Of a DNA stretch of 53,967 nucleotides, positions 1 to 8,947 are shown one piece after another. The notes under the pieces are model-generated. The model worked only from the letters and a program-made list of their open reading frames with translations. It did no database searches and was not told the DNA's origin. The stretch comes from AP-15 sp035570935. Its GTDB lineage: Bacteria; Pseudomonadota; Alphaproteobacteria; ATCC43930; CGMCC-115725. The stretch spans positions 1 through 53,967 of the forward strand of contig DATMKU010000084.1 of assembly GCA_035570935.1 (NCBI GenBank). The letters are read 5' to 3'. A program made the position numbers and the translations under genes. Position 1 is the stretch's first letter; every line of letters starts with the position of its first letter.

Positions 1-1
1 C

Positions 2-1327
2 GAGATGCCGGGGCTGATGGCACTGCGCGATGAATTCGGAGCGACGAAACCACTTAGGGGCGCTCGCATCGTCGGCTGCCTCCACATGACGATCCAGACC
101 GCAGTGCTGATCGAGACGCTGGCCGCGCTCGGCGCTGACATCCGCTGGGTCTCCTGCAACATCTATTCGACCCAGGATCACGCCGCGGCCGCGATCGCCG
201 CTGCCGGCATTCCGGTCTTTGCAGTCAAGGGCGAGACGCTCGCCGAGTATTGGGACTACACCGCAAAGCTGTTCGACTGGCATGGCGGCGGCACGCCCAA
301 CATGATCCTCGATGACGGCGGCGACGCCACCATGCTGGTGCATGCCGGCTATCGCGCCGAGCAGGGCGACGTGGCTTTCCTCGACAAGCCTGCTTCCGAG
401 GAAGAGGAAATTTTTTACGCGCTGATCAAGAAGCTTCTGAAAGAAAAACCCAAAGGCTGGTTCGCTGAGATCGCGAAAAACATCAAGGGCGTCTCGGAAG
501 AGACCACCACGGGCGTGCATCGCCTCTACCAGATGGAAAAGGACGGCAAGCTGCTGTTCCCCGCGATCAACGTCAACGACAGCGTCACCAAGTCGAAATT
601 CGACAACCTCTATGGCTGCCGCGAGAGCCTCGTCGACGGCATCAAGCGCGGCACCGACGTGATGCTGGCCGGCAAGCTCGCGGTCGTCTGCGGCTTTGGC
701 AATGTCGGCAAGGGCTCGGCGGCGAGCCTCAGGAGCCAGGGTGCGCGCGTCATGGTCACCGAGATCGACCCGATCTGCGCCCTGCAGGCGGCGATGGAAG
801 GCTATCAGGTGACGACGATGGACGAAGCGGCCGCGGTCGGCGACATCTTCGTCACCGCGACCGGCGACATCGACGTGATCACGATCGACCACATGCGGCA
901 GATGAAGGACCGCGCGATCGTCTGCAACATCGGCCATTTCGACAGCGAGATCCAGATCGAGGCGCTGCGCAACTACCCCTGGGAGGAGGTCAAGCCGCAG
1001 GTCGACGAGGTGGTCTTTCCCGACGGCAAGCGGCTGATCGTTCTCGCCAAGGGTCGGCTCGTCAACCTCGGCTGCGCCACCGGCCATCCGAGCTTTGTGA
1101 TGAGCGCGTCTTTCACCAATCAGGTATTGGCGCAGATCGAGCTTTGGACTAACCATGGCAAATACCAGAACGAAGTCTACGTGCTGCCCAAGCATCTCGA
1201 CGAAAAGGTGGCGCAACTGCACCTCGACAAGCTCGGCGTCAAGCTGACTCGGCTGACCGCTGCCCAGGCGAGCTATCTCGGTCTCGACGACGCCGGCCCG
1301 TTCAAACCCGAGCACTATCGATATTAA
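2..1327 (+). CDS. ahcY: S-adenosylhomocysteine hydrolase, 5' end outside window
   Basis: Adenosylhomocysteinase, a cytosolic NAD-dependent enzyme that splits S-adenosylhomocysteine into adenosine and homocysteine and so relieves product inhibition of methyltransferases. The frame is open at the left edge, and a Glu codon precedes the first Met at base 5. In the family the MPGLM stretch lies about 25 to 30 residues inside the protein, so this Met is internal and the true start is upstream of the window. Visible hallmarks are HMTIQTAVLIETL, the NAD-binding Rossmann loop VCGFGNVGKGSA (bases 685-720), CNIGHFDSEI and the C-terminal FKPEHYRY that closes the active site of the neighbouring subunit. 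Placement directly before a PAS kinase and tsaE-amgK-murU-addBA is an alphaproteobacterial arrangement. The identification is very secure. Confidence 0.97.
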   Translation, partial: EMPGLMALRDEFGATKPLRGARIVGCLHMTIQTAVLIETLAALGADIRWVSCNIYSTQDHAAAAIAAAGIPVFAVKGETLAEYWDYTAKLFDWHGGGTPNMILDDGGDATMLVHAGYRAEQGDVAFLDKPASEEEEIFYALIKKLLKEKPKGWFAEIAKNIKGVSEETTTGVHRLYQMEKDGKLLFPAINVNDSVTKSKFDNLYGCRESLVDGIKRGTDVMLAGKLAVVCGFGNVGKGSAASLRSQGARVMVTEIDPICALQAAMEGYQVTTMDEAAAVGDIFVTATGDIDVITIDHMRQMKDRAIVCNIGHFDSEIQIEALRNYPWEEVKPQVDEVVFPDGKRLIVLAKGRLVNLGCATGHPSFVMSASFTNQVLAQIELWTNHGKYQNEVYVLPKHLDEKVAQLHLDKLGVKLTRLTAAQASYLGLDDAGPFKPEHYRY

Positions 1328-1467
1328 TCCACATTTGGACAAAATCAGGAACTTTTCAGCGACAAAAAGAGAATAAAGGCTTTTCATACACGAAATTCAT
1401 CCCCATAATGCCCGCATTAGGAGGTCGTTAACGCGGCTTCCGACCACCGGAGGCAAAGGGATGGTGG

Positions 1468-3510
1468 ATGGTTGCAGCGGGAGCGGCCCTATTTGCGTCA
1501 TTGTTCGCGATCGGCTTTGGCGCTCTGTGGCTCCGGGCCGAGCACCGGTCGCGCCAGCGTTTGCGGGCCATGGCGGAAATCGAGCGCAAATGTGCGGCGG
1601 CCGGGGCACTCGCGCGGCAAGCGAGCACCGAGACGGCGAGTGTGCGCGGCGTCATCGATGCCCTGCCGATACCCGTGTGGCGGCGTCGCGGGCAAACCCT
1701 GGTCGATTGCAACGCGGGGTATGCGGCGGCTCTCGACAGCAGCCGCGAAGCTGTATTAGCGGAAGGACGCGGCCTCGTTCCCGCCGGTCGCGGAGATCCG
1801 GCCGCGCCGGCCGCCGCCACGGCACGGCCGTTCGGATTTCATGTCGTGATCGGCGGCCAGCGCCGGTTGCTCGAACTGAACGAGACGCTGTGCGCCGACG
1901 GCGAGACCATCGGCTTTGCAATCGACCGCACCGATCTCGAAAGCGCGCAAAGCGAGCTGCGCCGTCACGTCGGCGCCCATGCCGCGGTGCTGGAGAGCCT
2001 CTCTGCCGCGGTCGCGATCTTTGGACCGGACAAACGGCTTAAATTCTTCAACACGGCATTCACCGGGTTGTGGGGGCTCGACGCCGCCTGGCTCGCGACC
2101 GAACCGGCGATCGGCGAGATCCTGGATCGCCTGCACGAATCGCGCCGCTCCCCGGAATACTCGGATTTCCGGGCCTTTAAACGCGAACGATGCGAGCTGT
2201 TCACCTCGTTGCTCGAGCCGCGGCACGAACTGATGCATCTGCCCGACGGACGCACCTTGCAGTTGACCATATCGGCGCACCCGTTTGGCGGTCTGACGTA
2301 TGTCTATGACGATGTCAGCGACCGGCTGGCGCTGGAATGCTCCTACAACACGCTGGCCCGGGTACAGCGCGCGACACTCGACCATTTGTTCGAGGGGGTC
2401 GCGGTCTTCGGCGGCGACGGCCGGCTCAAATTGCACAATCCGGCCTTTCGCGCGCTTTGGGGATTGTCGCCGGCGGACGTGGCGGGCGAGCCGCATATCG
2501 GCGATCTCGTCGACAAGACTCGCGATCTCCTCGACGATCGCGGCGATTGGCACGGGGTGCGGGAAAGGATGGTCGCTCAAGTCACGACCCAAACCTTCGA
2601 GAGCGGCCCGCTCTACCGCCGCGACGGCTCGATGCTGCAGGTTGCGAGCGTCCCGCTGCCCGATGGCGAAGTGTTGCTGAGTTATCTCGACGTCAGCGAC
2701 AGCGCCCGGGTCGAGCGGGCATTGCGCGAGCGCAACGAAGCGCTCGAAACCGCCGGGCGGCTGAAAACCGAATTCGTCGCCAATGTCTCGCATGAGTTGC
2801 GCACGCCGCTCAATTCGGTCATCGGCTTTGCCGAGATTCTGCACAATGAATATTTCGGAGCGCTCAATTCGAGCCAGCACGAATATAGCCGCGGCATTCT
2901 CGACAGCGCCCATCAGCTGATGGCGCTGGTCAACGACATGATCGATCTCGCGACGATCGAAGCCGGTTATCTCGAACTGGAACCCGGCCATGTCGACATT
3001 CCCGTGATGCTCCAAGGGGTAATGAACCTCGCGCGCGAACGGGCACGCGGACGCGGGCTCGACATCGACCTGCGCTGTCCCGCGTCGATCGGCGCAATCG
3101 GGGGCGATGAGCGGCGCCTCAAACAGGCGCTGTTCAACTTGGTCTCGAACGCGGTCAAATTCACTCCGCCGGGCGGCGCCATCCGCATCGAGGCGGAACG
3201 GTGCCGCGACGAAGTGCTGCTGAGCGTCGCCGATACGGCGGCCGGCATCGCGGCAACAGATCATGCCGGCAGATTCCAGCAATTTGATCGCGGCCGAAGT
3301 CAAGCCGGTTCCGGGTTCGGGCTGTCGCTGGTCAGGAGCCTGGTCGAACTGCACGGCGGCACTGTCGAGATAGAATCGGCGCCGGGCCGCGAAAACCGCG
3401 TCACCTGCCGGCTGCCCGTCGGCGCGCTCGACCCCGGGGGCGGCGCGGCCCCGGCCGCTGCCGAGGGGCTCCAAGAGCCGGCCGATTCGCCTTGCGAGGT
3501 CGCAGCCTAG
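1468..3510 (+). CDS. PAS-domain membrane sensor histidine kinase, possible DivL relative
   Basis: A 680-residue sensor kinase. One membrane helix at residues 3-22 anchors it. PAS-like segments follow near residues 62-155, 172-290 and 302-410, the last two sharing similar FFNTAF/LHNPAF and LWGL signatures. A short coiled coil leads to the HisKA box VANVSHELRTPL with phospho-acceptor His442, then a HATPase domain with N-box Asn557/Asn561 and G2 box GSGFGLSL (613-621). The G1 box reads ADTAAGIA where kinases normally have DTGxGI, so one ATP-lid glycine is Ala591. The ATG at 1468 is preceded by AAAGGG; an overlapping ATG at 1461 is in another frame. I recall that DivL, the CckA-modulating cell-cycle kinase, occupies this neighbourhood in other alphaproteobacteria. 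Caulobacter DivL has Tyr where this protein has His. The kinase fold is secure; the DivL link is inference. Confidence 0.85.
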   Translation: MVAAGAALFASLFAIGFGALWLRAEHRSRQRLRAMAEIERKCAAAGALARQASTETASVRGVIDALPIPVWRRRGQTLVDCNAGYAAALDSSREAVLAEGRGLVPAGRGDPAAPAAATARPFGFHVVIGGQRRLLELNETLCADGETIGFAIDRTDLESAQSELRRHVGAHAAVLESLSAAVAIFGPDKRLKFFNTAFTGLWGLDAAWLATEPAIGEILDRLHESRRSPEYSDFRAFKRERCELFTSLLEPRHELMHLPDGRTLQLTISAHPFGGLTYVYDDVSDRLALECSYNTLARVQRATLDHLFEGVAVFGGDGRLKLHNPAFRALWGLSPADVAGEPHIGDLVDKTRDLLDDRGDWHGVRERMVAQVTTQTFESGPLYRRDGSMLQVASVPLPDGEVLLSYLDVSDSARVERALRERNEALETAGRLKTEFVANVSHELRTPLNSVIGFAEILHNEYFGALNSSQHEYSRGILDSAHQLMALVNDMIDLATIEAGYLELEPGHVDIPVMLQGVMNLARERARGRGLDIDLRCPASIGAIGGDERRLKQALFNLVSNAVKFTPPGGAIRIEAERCRDEVLLSVADTAAGIAATDHAGRFQQFDRGRSQAGSGFGLSLVRSLVELHGGTVEIESAPGRENRVTCRLPVGALDPGGGAAPAAAEGLQEPADSPCEVAA

Positions 3511-3555
3511 GCGGCTTCGTCTGCGGTCGTTGCCGCCGGCGGGCCTGGGCTGCGG

Positions 3556-3589
3556 CCGCTTTTGCCGGGTCAAGGCCCGGGAAAAGCGG
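3556..3589. repeat. Strong intergenic inverted repeat between kinase and tsaE
   Basis: Arms 3556-3569 and 3576-3589 pair at 13 of 14 positions (only G3564/G3581 mismatched) around a 6-base loop. The outer part is CCGCTTTT/AAAAGCGG and the inner part CCGGG/CCCGG. No T-run follows on the plus strand, so it is not a canonical intrinsic terminator. It may be a dispersed palindromic repeat or an RNA-stabilising stem. It lies 46 bases after the kinase stop and 39 before tsaE. Confidence 0.6.
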
Positions 3590-3628
3590 AAGTTGCGGGT
3601 AGTCGCGGCGGCGATATACAACGCTTAG

Positions 3629-4096
3629 GTGATCGCTATCATAGATCTGCCGGATGAAGCCGCGACAGCGGCGCTGGGCGCGCATTTGGCGACGCTGGCG
3701 GCGCGCGGCGACATCATTGCCCTGAAGGGCGATCTTGGTGCTGGAAAAACCACTTTCGCGCGTGCCTTTATTCGTGCTCGAGGGCACGCCGGCGAAGAGG
3801 TCCCGAGCCCGACCTTCACCCTTGTGCAAACTTATGGGTCCGCGGAGGCGGCGATCTGGCATTTCGACCTCTATCGCGTGATTGCCGCCGACGAGGCTTG
3901 GGAGTTGGGGATCGAGGAAGCATTCGCATCGGGCATCTCGTTGATCGAATGGCCCGATCGCCTCGGCCCTCTGTTGCCTCGCCACCGCCTCGAAATCCTT
4001 TTCGAATTCGACGACCAGCCTGAGGCGCGCCGCGCCATCATCGCCGGCGACGCCACATGGCAGGCGCGACTGACCGAAATCGCGGCACATGCCTGA
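3629..4096 (+). CDS. tsaE: tRNA threonylcarbamoyladenosine biosynthesis ATPase TsaE
   Basis: TsaE is the P-loop ATPase that works with TsaB and TsaD to place the t6A modification at position 37 of ANN-decoding tRNAs in the cytosol. The 155-residue product has the Walker A loop GDLGAGKTTFARA near residues 34-46, the family motif SPTFTLVQTY, the WHFDLYR segment and ISLIEWPDRLG with the conserved Glu-Trp. Length is normal for the family. The start is GTG, immediately after a TAG triplet; no ATG lies further upstream in frame. The 3' end overlaps the next gene by 8 bases, which suggests translational coupling with amgK. The family assignment is unambiguous. Confidence 0.96.
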   Translation: MIAIIDLPDEAATAALGAHLATLAARGDIIALKGDLGAGKTTFARAFIRARGHAGEEVPSPTFTLVQTYGSAEAAIWHFDLYRVIAADEAWELGIEEAFASGISLIEWPDRLGPLLPRHRLEILFEFDDQPEARRAIIAGDATWQARLTEIAAHA

Positions 4097-5174
4097 ACCG
4101 GCCGCGACGGCTGCGACCGCGCGGCTGGATCGCATGGGGTTCGCCGCCCGGCCCCGGTTCCCGTCGCCGCGGCACCAGGCGATGGCGCATTTTCTTGCGG
4201 CAAACGGCTGGAATGGCGCGGCGCCGGTGCCGCTCGCCGCCGACGCGTCGTTCCGGGCCTATTTCCGCCTGCGCCGCGGCGACGACAGCGCTGTCGTCAT
4301 GGACGCGCCGCCGCCGCAGGAGGATGTCGGGCCCTATGTCGCGGTCGCGGCGATCCTGCGCCGGCTCGGGCTCAGCGCGCCCGAGGTGCTGGCCGAAGAC
4401 CGGGCGAAAGGTTTTCTGCTGATCGAGGATTTCGGCGACGACACCTACACCCGTCTGTTGCAGCGCGGCGCGGACGAGCCCGCCCTCTACACGCTCGCGA
4501 TCGACGTGTTGGCGGCGCTTCAGCATGCCGCAGCCGGCGCGCCAACACCGGATCTGCCGCAATACGACGAGGAACGCCTGCTCGCCGAAGCGGTCTTGCT
4601 GGTCGATTGGTACCTGCCTGCGGTGCTCGGCGTGCCGCCATCGATCGCCCTGCGCGAGGAATATCTGGCGCTGTGGCGCGCGGTTCTGCCGCTCGCATGC
4701 GAGCCCTTTCGGCCGACCCTCGTGTTGCGCGATTTCCATGTTGACAATCTGATGCTGCTGCCCGGGCGGGCGGAACTTCGGCGCTGCGGCTTGCTCGATT
4801 TTCAGGACGCCGTCGTCGGCCCGCCCGCCTACGATCTCGTGTCGTTGCTCGAAGACGCGCGGCGTGACGTGCCCGAGGCGCTGCGCCGGGCGATGACCGG
4901 GCGCTATCTCGCTGCCTTTCCGGATTTCGACCGCGCGGATTTCGCGCGTGCCGCGGCGATCCTCGCGGCCCAGCGCAACTGCAAGATCCTCGGCATTTTC
5001 ACCCGGCTGTGGCGGCGCGACGGCAAGCCCGCCTATCTCGGCCACATTCCGCGGCTGTGGCGGCTGGTCGCGCAAGACCTCCGTCACCCGGCGCTCGCCG
5101 GTGTCGCGCGTTGGTTCGACCGCCATCTGCCGCCGGAAGTGCGCCGTATCCCGGATCTGCCGAGATGTCCGTGA
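4089..5174 (+). CDS. amgK: AmgK-type sugar kinase (N-acetylmuramate/N-acetylglucosamine 1-kinase)
   Basis: A 361-residue aminoglycoside-phosphotransferase-fold kinase. In the peptidoglycan recycling route known from Pseudomonas putida, AmgK phosphorylates MurNAc and GlcNAc at the anomeric carbon and passes the product to MurU. The catalytic loop LRDFHVDNLML and the metal-binding LLDFQDAVVGPPAYDLVSLL of the APH fold are present near residues 215-265, with KILGIFTRL downstream. It overlaps tsaE by 8 bases and murU by 10, so the three are probably cotranslated. The murU neighbour strongly supports AmgK over a generic choline or aminoglycoside kinase. The pathway confers intrinsic fosfomycin tolerance in characterised species; that extension here is inference. 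Confidence 0.88.
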   Translation: MPEPAATAATARLDRMGFAARPRFPSPRHQAMAHFLAANGWNGAAPVPLAADASFRAYFRLRRGDDSAVVMDAPPPQEDVGPYVAVAAILRRLGLSAPEVLAEDRAKGFLLIEDFGDDTYTRLLQRGADEPALYTLAIDVLAALQHAAAGAPTPDLPQYDEERLLAEAVLLVDWYLPAVLGVPPSIALREEYLALWRAVLPLACEPFRPTLVLRDFHVDNLMLLPGRAELRRCGLLDFQDAVVGPPAYDLVSLLEDARRDVPEALRRAMTGRYLAAFPDFDRADFARAAAILAAQRNCKILGIFTRLWRRDGKPAYLGHIPRLWRLVAQDLRHPALAGVARWFDRHLPPEVRRIPDLPRCP

Positions 5175-5896
5175 TTGCGCCGCCGCGGCGAGCGATGGTG
5201 CTGGCGGCCGGGCTCGGGACCCGCCTGCGGCCGGTTACCGACACACTGCCAAAGCCGCTCGTCGAGCTGAACGGGCATACCCTGCTGGATCACGCGATCG
5301 ACCGACTGGGAGCCGTTGGCGTCCAGCATGTCGTCGTCAACATCCATTACATGGCGGCAAAGGTGGCCGCTCAGCTTGCCCGCCGCAAAGCGCCGCCGCG
5401 GATCGAAATATTCGAGGAGCCCGAATTGCTCGAAACCGGCGGTGGTGTCGCCAACGCCTTGCGGTCGCTCGGCGAGATCTTCTTTGTCGTCAACGCCGAC
5501 GTGTTCTGGCTCGACGGCAAGGACCCGGCTTTATTGCGTCTGGCCCATGAATTCGATCCCGAGCGAATGGACGCGGTGCTGCTGTTGCAGCGCACGGTGA
5601 GCGCGGTCGGTTATGACGGCAGCGGCGATTATCTGCTCGACCCGGCGGGAAAGCCGCGCCGCCGGCATGAGCGCGAGATCGCGCCCTTTCTGTTCGCCGG
5701 CATCCAGCTGTTGCACCGCCGCCTGTTCGACAACTGGCCCCAGCGCACATTTTCGCTGGTGCGGTTGTTTGATCGCGCCGAAGAGGCGGGCCGGCTGCGC
5801 GCGATCGCGCACGACGGCGAATGGTACCACATCGGTACGCCGGCGGGGCTGGCGGCGACCCGCGAGCGCCTCACCTCGCATCGCGTCGAGCGGTAG
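5165..5896 (+). CDS. murU: N-acetylmuramate-1-phosphate uridylyltransferase MurU
   Basis: A nucleotidyltransferase of 243 residues. MurU converts MurNAc-1-phosphate plus UTP to UDP-MurNAc, completing anomeric cell-wall recycling. The signature AMVLAAGLGTRLRPVTDTLP at the N terminus is the nucleotide-binding loop. KPLVELNGHTLLDHAID, EPELLETGGGV and VVNADVFWLD (metal-binding Asp) follow. The ATG at 5165 is chosen because it sits 9 residues before this loop and overlaps amgK by 10 bases; a longer open frame from 5009 only reads through amgK out of frame. A generic glucose-1-phosphate transferase would look similar, but pairing with amgK decides the call. Confidence 0.9.
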   Translation: MSVIAPPRRAMVLAAGLGTRLRPVTDTLPKPLVELNGHTLLDHAIDRLGAVGVQHVVVNIHYMAAKVAAQLARRKAPPRIEIFEEPELLETGGGVANALRSLGEIFFVVNADVFWLDGKDPALLRLAHEFDPERMDAVLLLQRTVSAVGYDGSGDYLLDPAGKPRRRHEREIAPFLFAGIQLLHRRLFDNWPQRTFSLVRLFDRAEEAGRLRAIAHDGEWYHIGTPAGLAATRERLTSHRVER

Positions 5897-5977
5897 GCGG
5901 CCGGCTGCGATACGCTCTTGTTCGGTGAGCCGGCGACGTTGACCTTTTTGTGACGCGGCTCGGTTAGAGAGTTTTGC

Positions 5978-8947
5978 GTGCCGCTCAAGCTCTACACGCT
6001 CGCTCCCGAGCGCCCGTTTCTCGCGATTCTGGCGAGGGGGCTGCTGGCAATGTCCGGCAGCGATGCCCTGGCATTGTCGCGGATCACGGTTCTGCTGCCG
6101 ACGCGCCGCGCCGCGCGTTCGTTGCGCGACGCCTTTTTGCGCACCAATCCCGGCGGTAAAGAGCCCGGAACGCCGCTGCTGCTGCCGCGGATGAGGCCGA
6201 TCGGCGACCTCGATTCGGACGAGTTGGCGCTCGCCGAAGGCATCGGCGACAGCGGCGATCTTTCGATCCCGCCCACGATCCCCGAATTGCGCCGCCGGTT
6301 GCTGCTGACCCAACTCGTCCAGAAATGGGGCCGACGGGGGCGCCGCGACCCGCTCCTGCCGGGCCAGGCCGCCGCTCTCGCCGGGAGCCTCGCACGGCTT
6401 CTCGACACGGTGGCAAGCGAGGGAGCGAGCTTCGCCCGACTTCGCGACCTGGCCCCTCCCGACCTCGCCGAGCATTGGGAGATCGTCTGCGAATTTCTCG
6501 AAATCCTGCCGAAGGCGTGGCCCGCCATACTCGCCGCCGAGGGTGCGCTCGACCCGTCCGATCGGCGCAATCGCCTGCTCGCGCGGCAGGCTGCGATCTG
6601 GCAGCGCACGCCGCCGCGCGACCCGATCGTCGCCGCCGGGTTGACCGGCGGCATCCCGGCGATGACCGAACTGATCCGCGTCGTCGCGTCGCTCGAAAGC
6701 GGCACCGTGATCCTGCACGGTCTCGATCGCCGTTGCGGTGCCTCGGAATGGGAGGCGATCGAACAGGATGAGGCGCACCCGCAATATCTGATCGCCGGCC
6801 TGCTGAGATCGCTCGAACTCGCGCCGGCCGATGTCCGCGATTGGCCCGCGCAATCGCTCCGCGACGGCGGCTCACCGCGGGCGCGCCGGTTGCGGCTGGT
6901 CGGCGAGGCGATGCGGCCGGCGCCGACGACCGACGCCTGGCGCGATCTGCCGGAATGCTCCGCCGACACGCTCGACGGGGTCAGCCGCTACGACTGCGCC
7001 GGGGCGCACGAGGAGGCGCTGACGATAGCGCTGCTGCTGCGCCGGAAACTCGAAACCCCGGGCGCCACCGCTGCCCTCGTCACCCCCGACCGCGAGCTTG
7101 CGCGCCGGGTGGCCGCCGAATTGGCGCGCTGGGGCATCGCGATCGACGATACCGCCGGTCTGCCGTTGAACCGCACGCCACCCGGCGTCTTTTTGCGCCT
7201 TGTCCTCGATCTCGCCGCAAGCGAACTCGCCCCGGTGCCGTTGCTGGCGGCATTGAAGCATCCGCTGGCTGCGGGCGGGCTCGCCCCGGCGGCGTTCCGC
7301 GATTTGACCCGGCGGCTCGAACAGGCGATCCGCGGCCCGCGCCCGGCGCCCGGCTTCGCCGGTCTCCGAGACGCAGTTGCCGGCAAAAATGATGAAAGGC
7401 TCCAGGCTTTTATCGGACGGCTGCGGGCCTGCCTCGGCGCCCTGCCGGATTTGCTCGCGGCCGACGCCGCGCCGCTCGACCGGCTAGCGACCGCACATAT
7501 CGAGGCGGCCGAACGGCTGGCTGCAACCGACGACGAGACCGGTGCCGACCGGCTGTGGCGCGAGGCGGCCGGGGAAACCGCGGCCCGTTTCTACAACGAG
7601 CTGATCGATGCCGCCGGCGATTTTCCTCCGCTGCCGGGACGCCATTATCCGGCCTTGTACGAGACGCTGGCGGTCGGCGCTGTTGTCCGCTCGCTCTATG
7701 GCCGCCATCCCCGGCTGGCGATCTGGGGTCTGGTCGAAGCCCGGCTGCAGCAGGCCGATCTCGTCGTCCTCGGCGGGCTCGACGAGGGCATTTGGCCCGG
7801 CCCAGCGGCGCACGACCCGTGGATGTCGCGGCAGATGCGGCGCGAATTCAAGATCGCGGTGCCGGAGCGGGCGATCGGCATCGCCGCGCACGACTTCGTC
7901 CAGGCGATTGCCGCGCCGGAAGCGGCGTTGACCCGCGCCGCGCGTAAGGAGGGCGTGCCGACGGTGCCGTCGCGCTGGCTCTTGCGGCTCGACACGGTGC
8001 TGCGCGCCGTCGGTCTCGCGGACGCGCTTGGACCCGACCCGGCGATTCAGGCCACGGTCGACGGCCTCGACGCGGCGCAATACGAGCCATTGCCGCCCGC
8101 GGCTCCCCGGCCGCCGCTCGCCGCGCGGCCGCGCCGGCTGTCGGTCACCCAGATCGAGACCTGGCTCGGCGACCCCTACGCGATCTACGCCCGCCATATC
8201 CTGCAATTGAAGGCGCTGGACGAGCTCGACGCTGATCCTGGCCGCGCCGATCTCGGCATCTGCATCCACGCCGCACTCGCCGAATTCGTTCGCCGATTTC
8301 CGCGTGGGTTGCCGGAAGATCCGCAAGCGGAATTGCTGGCGATCGCGCGTCGGCATTTCGCGACGGTGTTGTCGCGCCCCGGCGCCTGGGCATTCTGGTG
8401 GCCGCGCTTTGAGCGCATCGTCGATTGGCTGGTCATGGAAGAGACGGCGCATCGCGCGACGACGGTCGAAAGCTTCAGCGAGCGGGACGGGAGGCTGACT
8501 TTGAGCGGCTTTCCCGGCGGGTCTTTCGAATTGACCGCCAAGGCCGACCGTATCGACCGCCTGGGCTCGGGCGCATTTCTGCTGATCGACTACAAGACCG
8601 GCGCCTTGCCAAAGAAAGCGACGATACGCGACGGATTTGCCCCGCAACTGCCGCTCGAGGCGGCGATCCTGCGCGACGGCGGTTTTGGCGAGGTTACCGG
8701 CACGCCGGCGGCGCTCGAATATTGGAAGCTTGGCGGTCGCGCGCCGGCCGGGCGGCGCTGTCCGATCGACGACGGCAAACCCGCCATGCTGGTCGAGCGC
8801 GTGCTGGCCAAGCTGCGGGCGCTGATCGCGCGCTTCGACGATCCCGAGACGCCTTATCTCGCGGTGCCGGCGGCCACGCGGCGGCCGCGCTTTTCGGATT
8901 ACGAGCATCTCGAACGGGTCGGGCGCGGCGAGGTCGAGGAATGGTAG
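5978..8947 (+). CDS. addB: Double-strand break repair nuclease subunit AddB
   Basis: The 989-residue AddB subunit of the AddAB helicase-nuclease, which resects double-strand breaks in the cytosol to load RecA. The N-terminal half is an inactivated helicase fold (LLPTRRAARSLRDAF, LLPRMRPIGDLD). LWGLVEARLQQADLVVLGGL and the following LDEGIWPG are typical of alphaproteobacterial AddB. The C-terminal nuclease domain contains the RADLGICIHAALAEF helix and LLIDYKTGALPKK, the metal-binding Asp-Tyr-Lys motif. The start is GTG at 5978, and the length fits the family. Its stop overlaps the addA start in ATGGTAG, indicating coupled translation with its partner. Confidence 0.95.
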   Translation: MPLKLYTLAPERPFLAILARGLLAMSGSDALALSRITVLLPTRRAARSLRDAFLRTNPGGKEPGTPLLLPRMRPIGDLDSDELALAEGIGDSGDLSIPPTIPELRRRLLLTQLVQKWGRRGRRDPLLPGQAAALAGSLARLLDTVASEGASFARLRDLAPPDLAEHWEIVCEFLEILPKAWPAILAAEGALDPSDRRNRLLARQAAIWQRTPPRDPIVAAGLTGGIPAMTELIRVVASLESGTVILHGLDRRCGASEWEAIEQDEAHPQYLIAGLLRSLELAPADVRDWPAQSLRDGGSPRARRLRLVGEAMRPAPTTDAWRDLPECSADTLDGVSRYDCAGAHEEALTIALLLRRKLETPGATAALVTPDRELARRVAAELARWGIAIDDTAGLPLNRTPPGVFLRLVLDLAASELAPVPLLAALKHPLAAGGLAPAAFRDLTRRLEQAIRGPRPAPGFAGLRDAVAGKNDERLQAFIGRLRACLGALPDLLAADAAPLDRLATAHIEAAERLAATDDETGADRLWREAAGETAARFYNELIDAAGDFPPLPGRHYPALYETLAVGAVVRSLYGRHPRLAIWGLVEARLQQADLVVLGGLDEGIWPGPAAHDPWMSRQMRREFKIAVPERAIGIAAHDFVQAIAAPEAALTRAARKEGVPTVPSRWLLRLDTVLRAVGLADALGPDPAIQATVDGLDAAQYEPLPPAAPRPPLAARPRRLSVTQIETWLGDPYAIYARHILQLKALDELDADPGRADLGICIHAALAEFVRRFPRGLPEDPQAELLAIARRHFATVLSRPGAWAFWWPRFERIVDWLVMEETAHRATTVESFSERDGRLTLSGFPGGSFELTAKADRIDRLGSGAFLLIDYKTGALPKKATIRDGFAPQLPLEAAILRDGGFGEVTGTPAALEYWKLGGRAPAGRRCPIDDGKPAMLVERVLAKLRALIARFDDPETPYLAVPAATRRPRFSDYEHLERVGRGEVEEW

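Noticed and set aside
1756..3621. Long open frame antisense to the sensor kinase
   Set aside because: It mirrors codon bias of the kinase gene in high-GC DNA, has no recognisable domain and no ribosome site.
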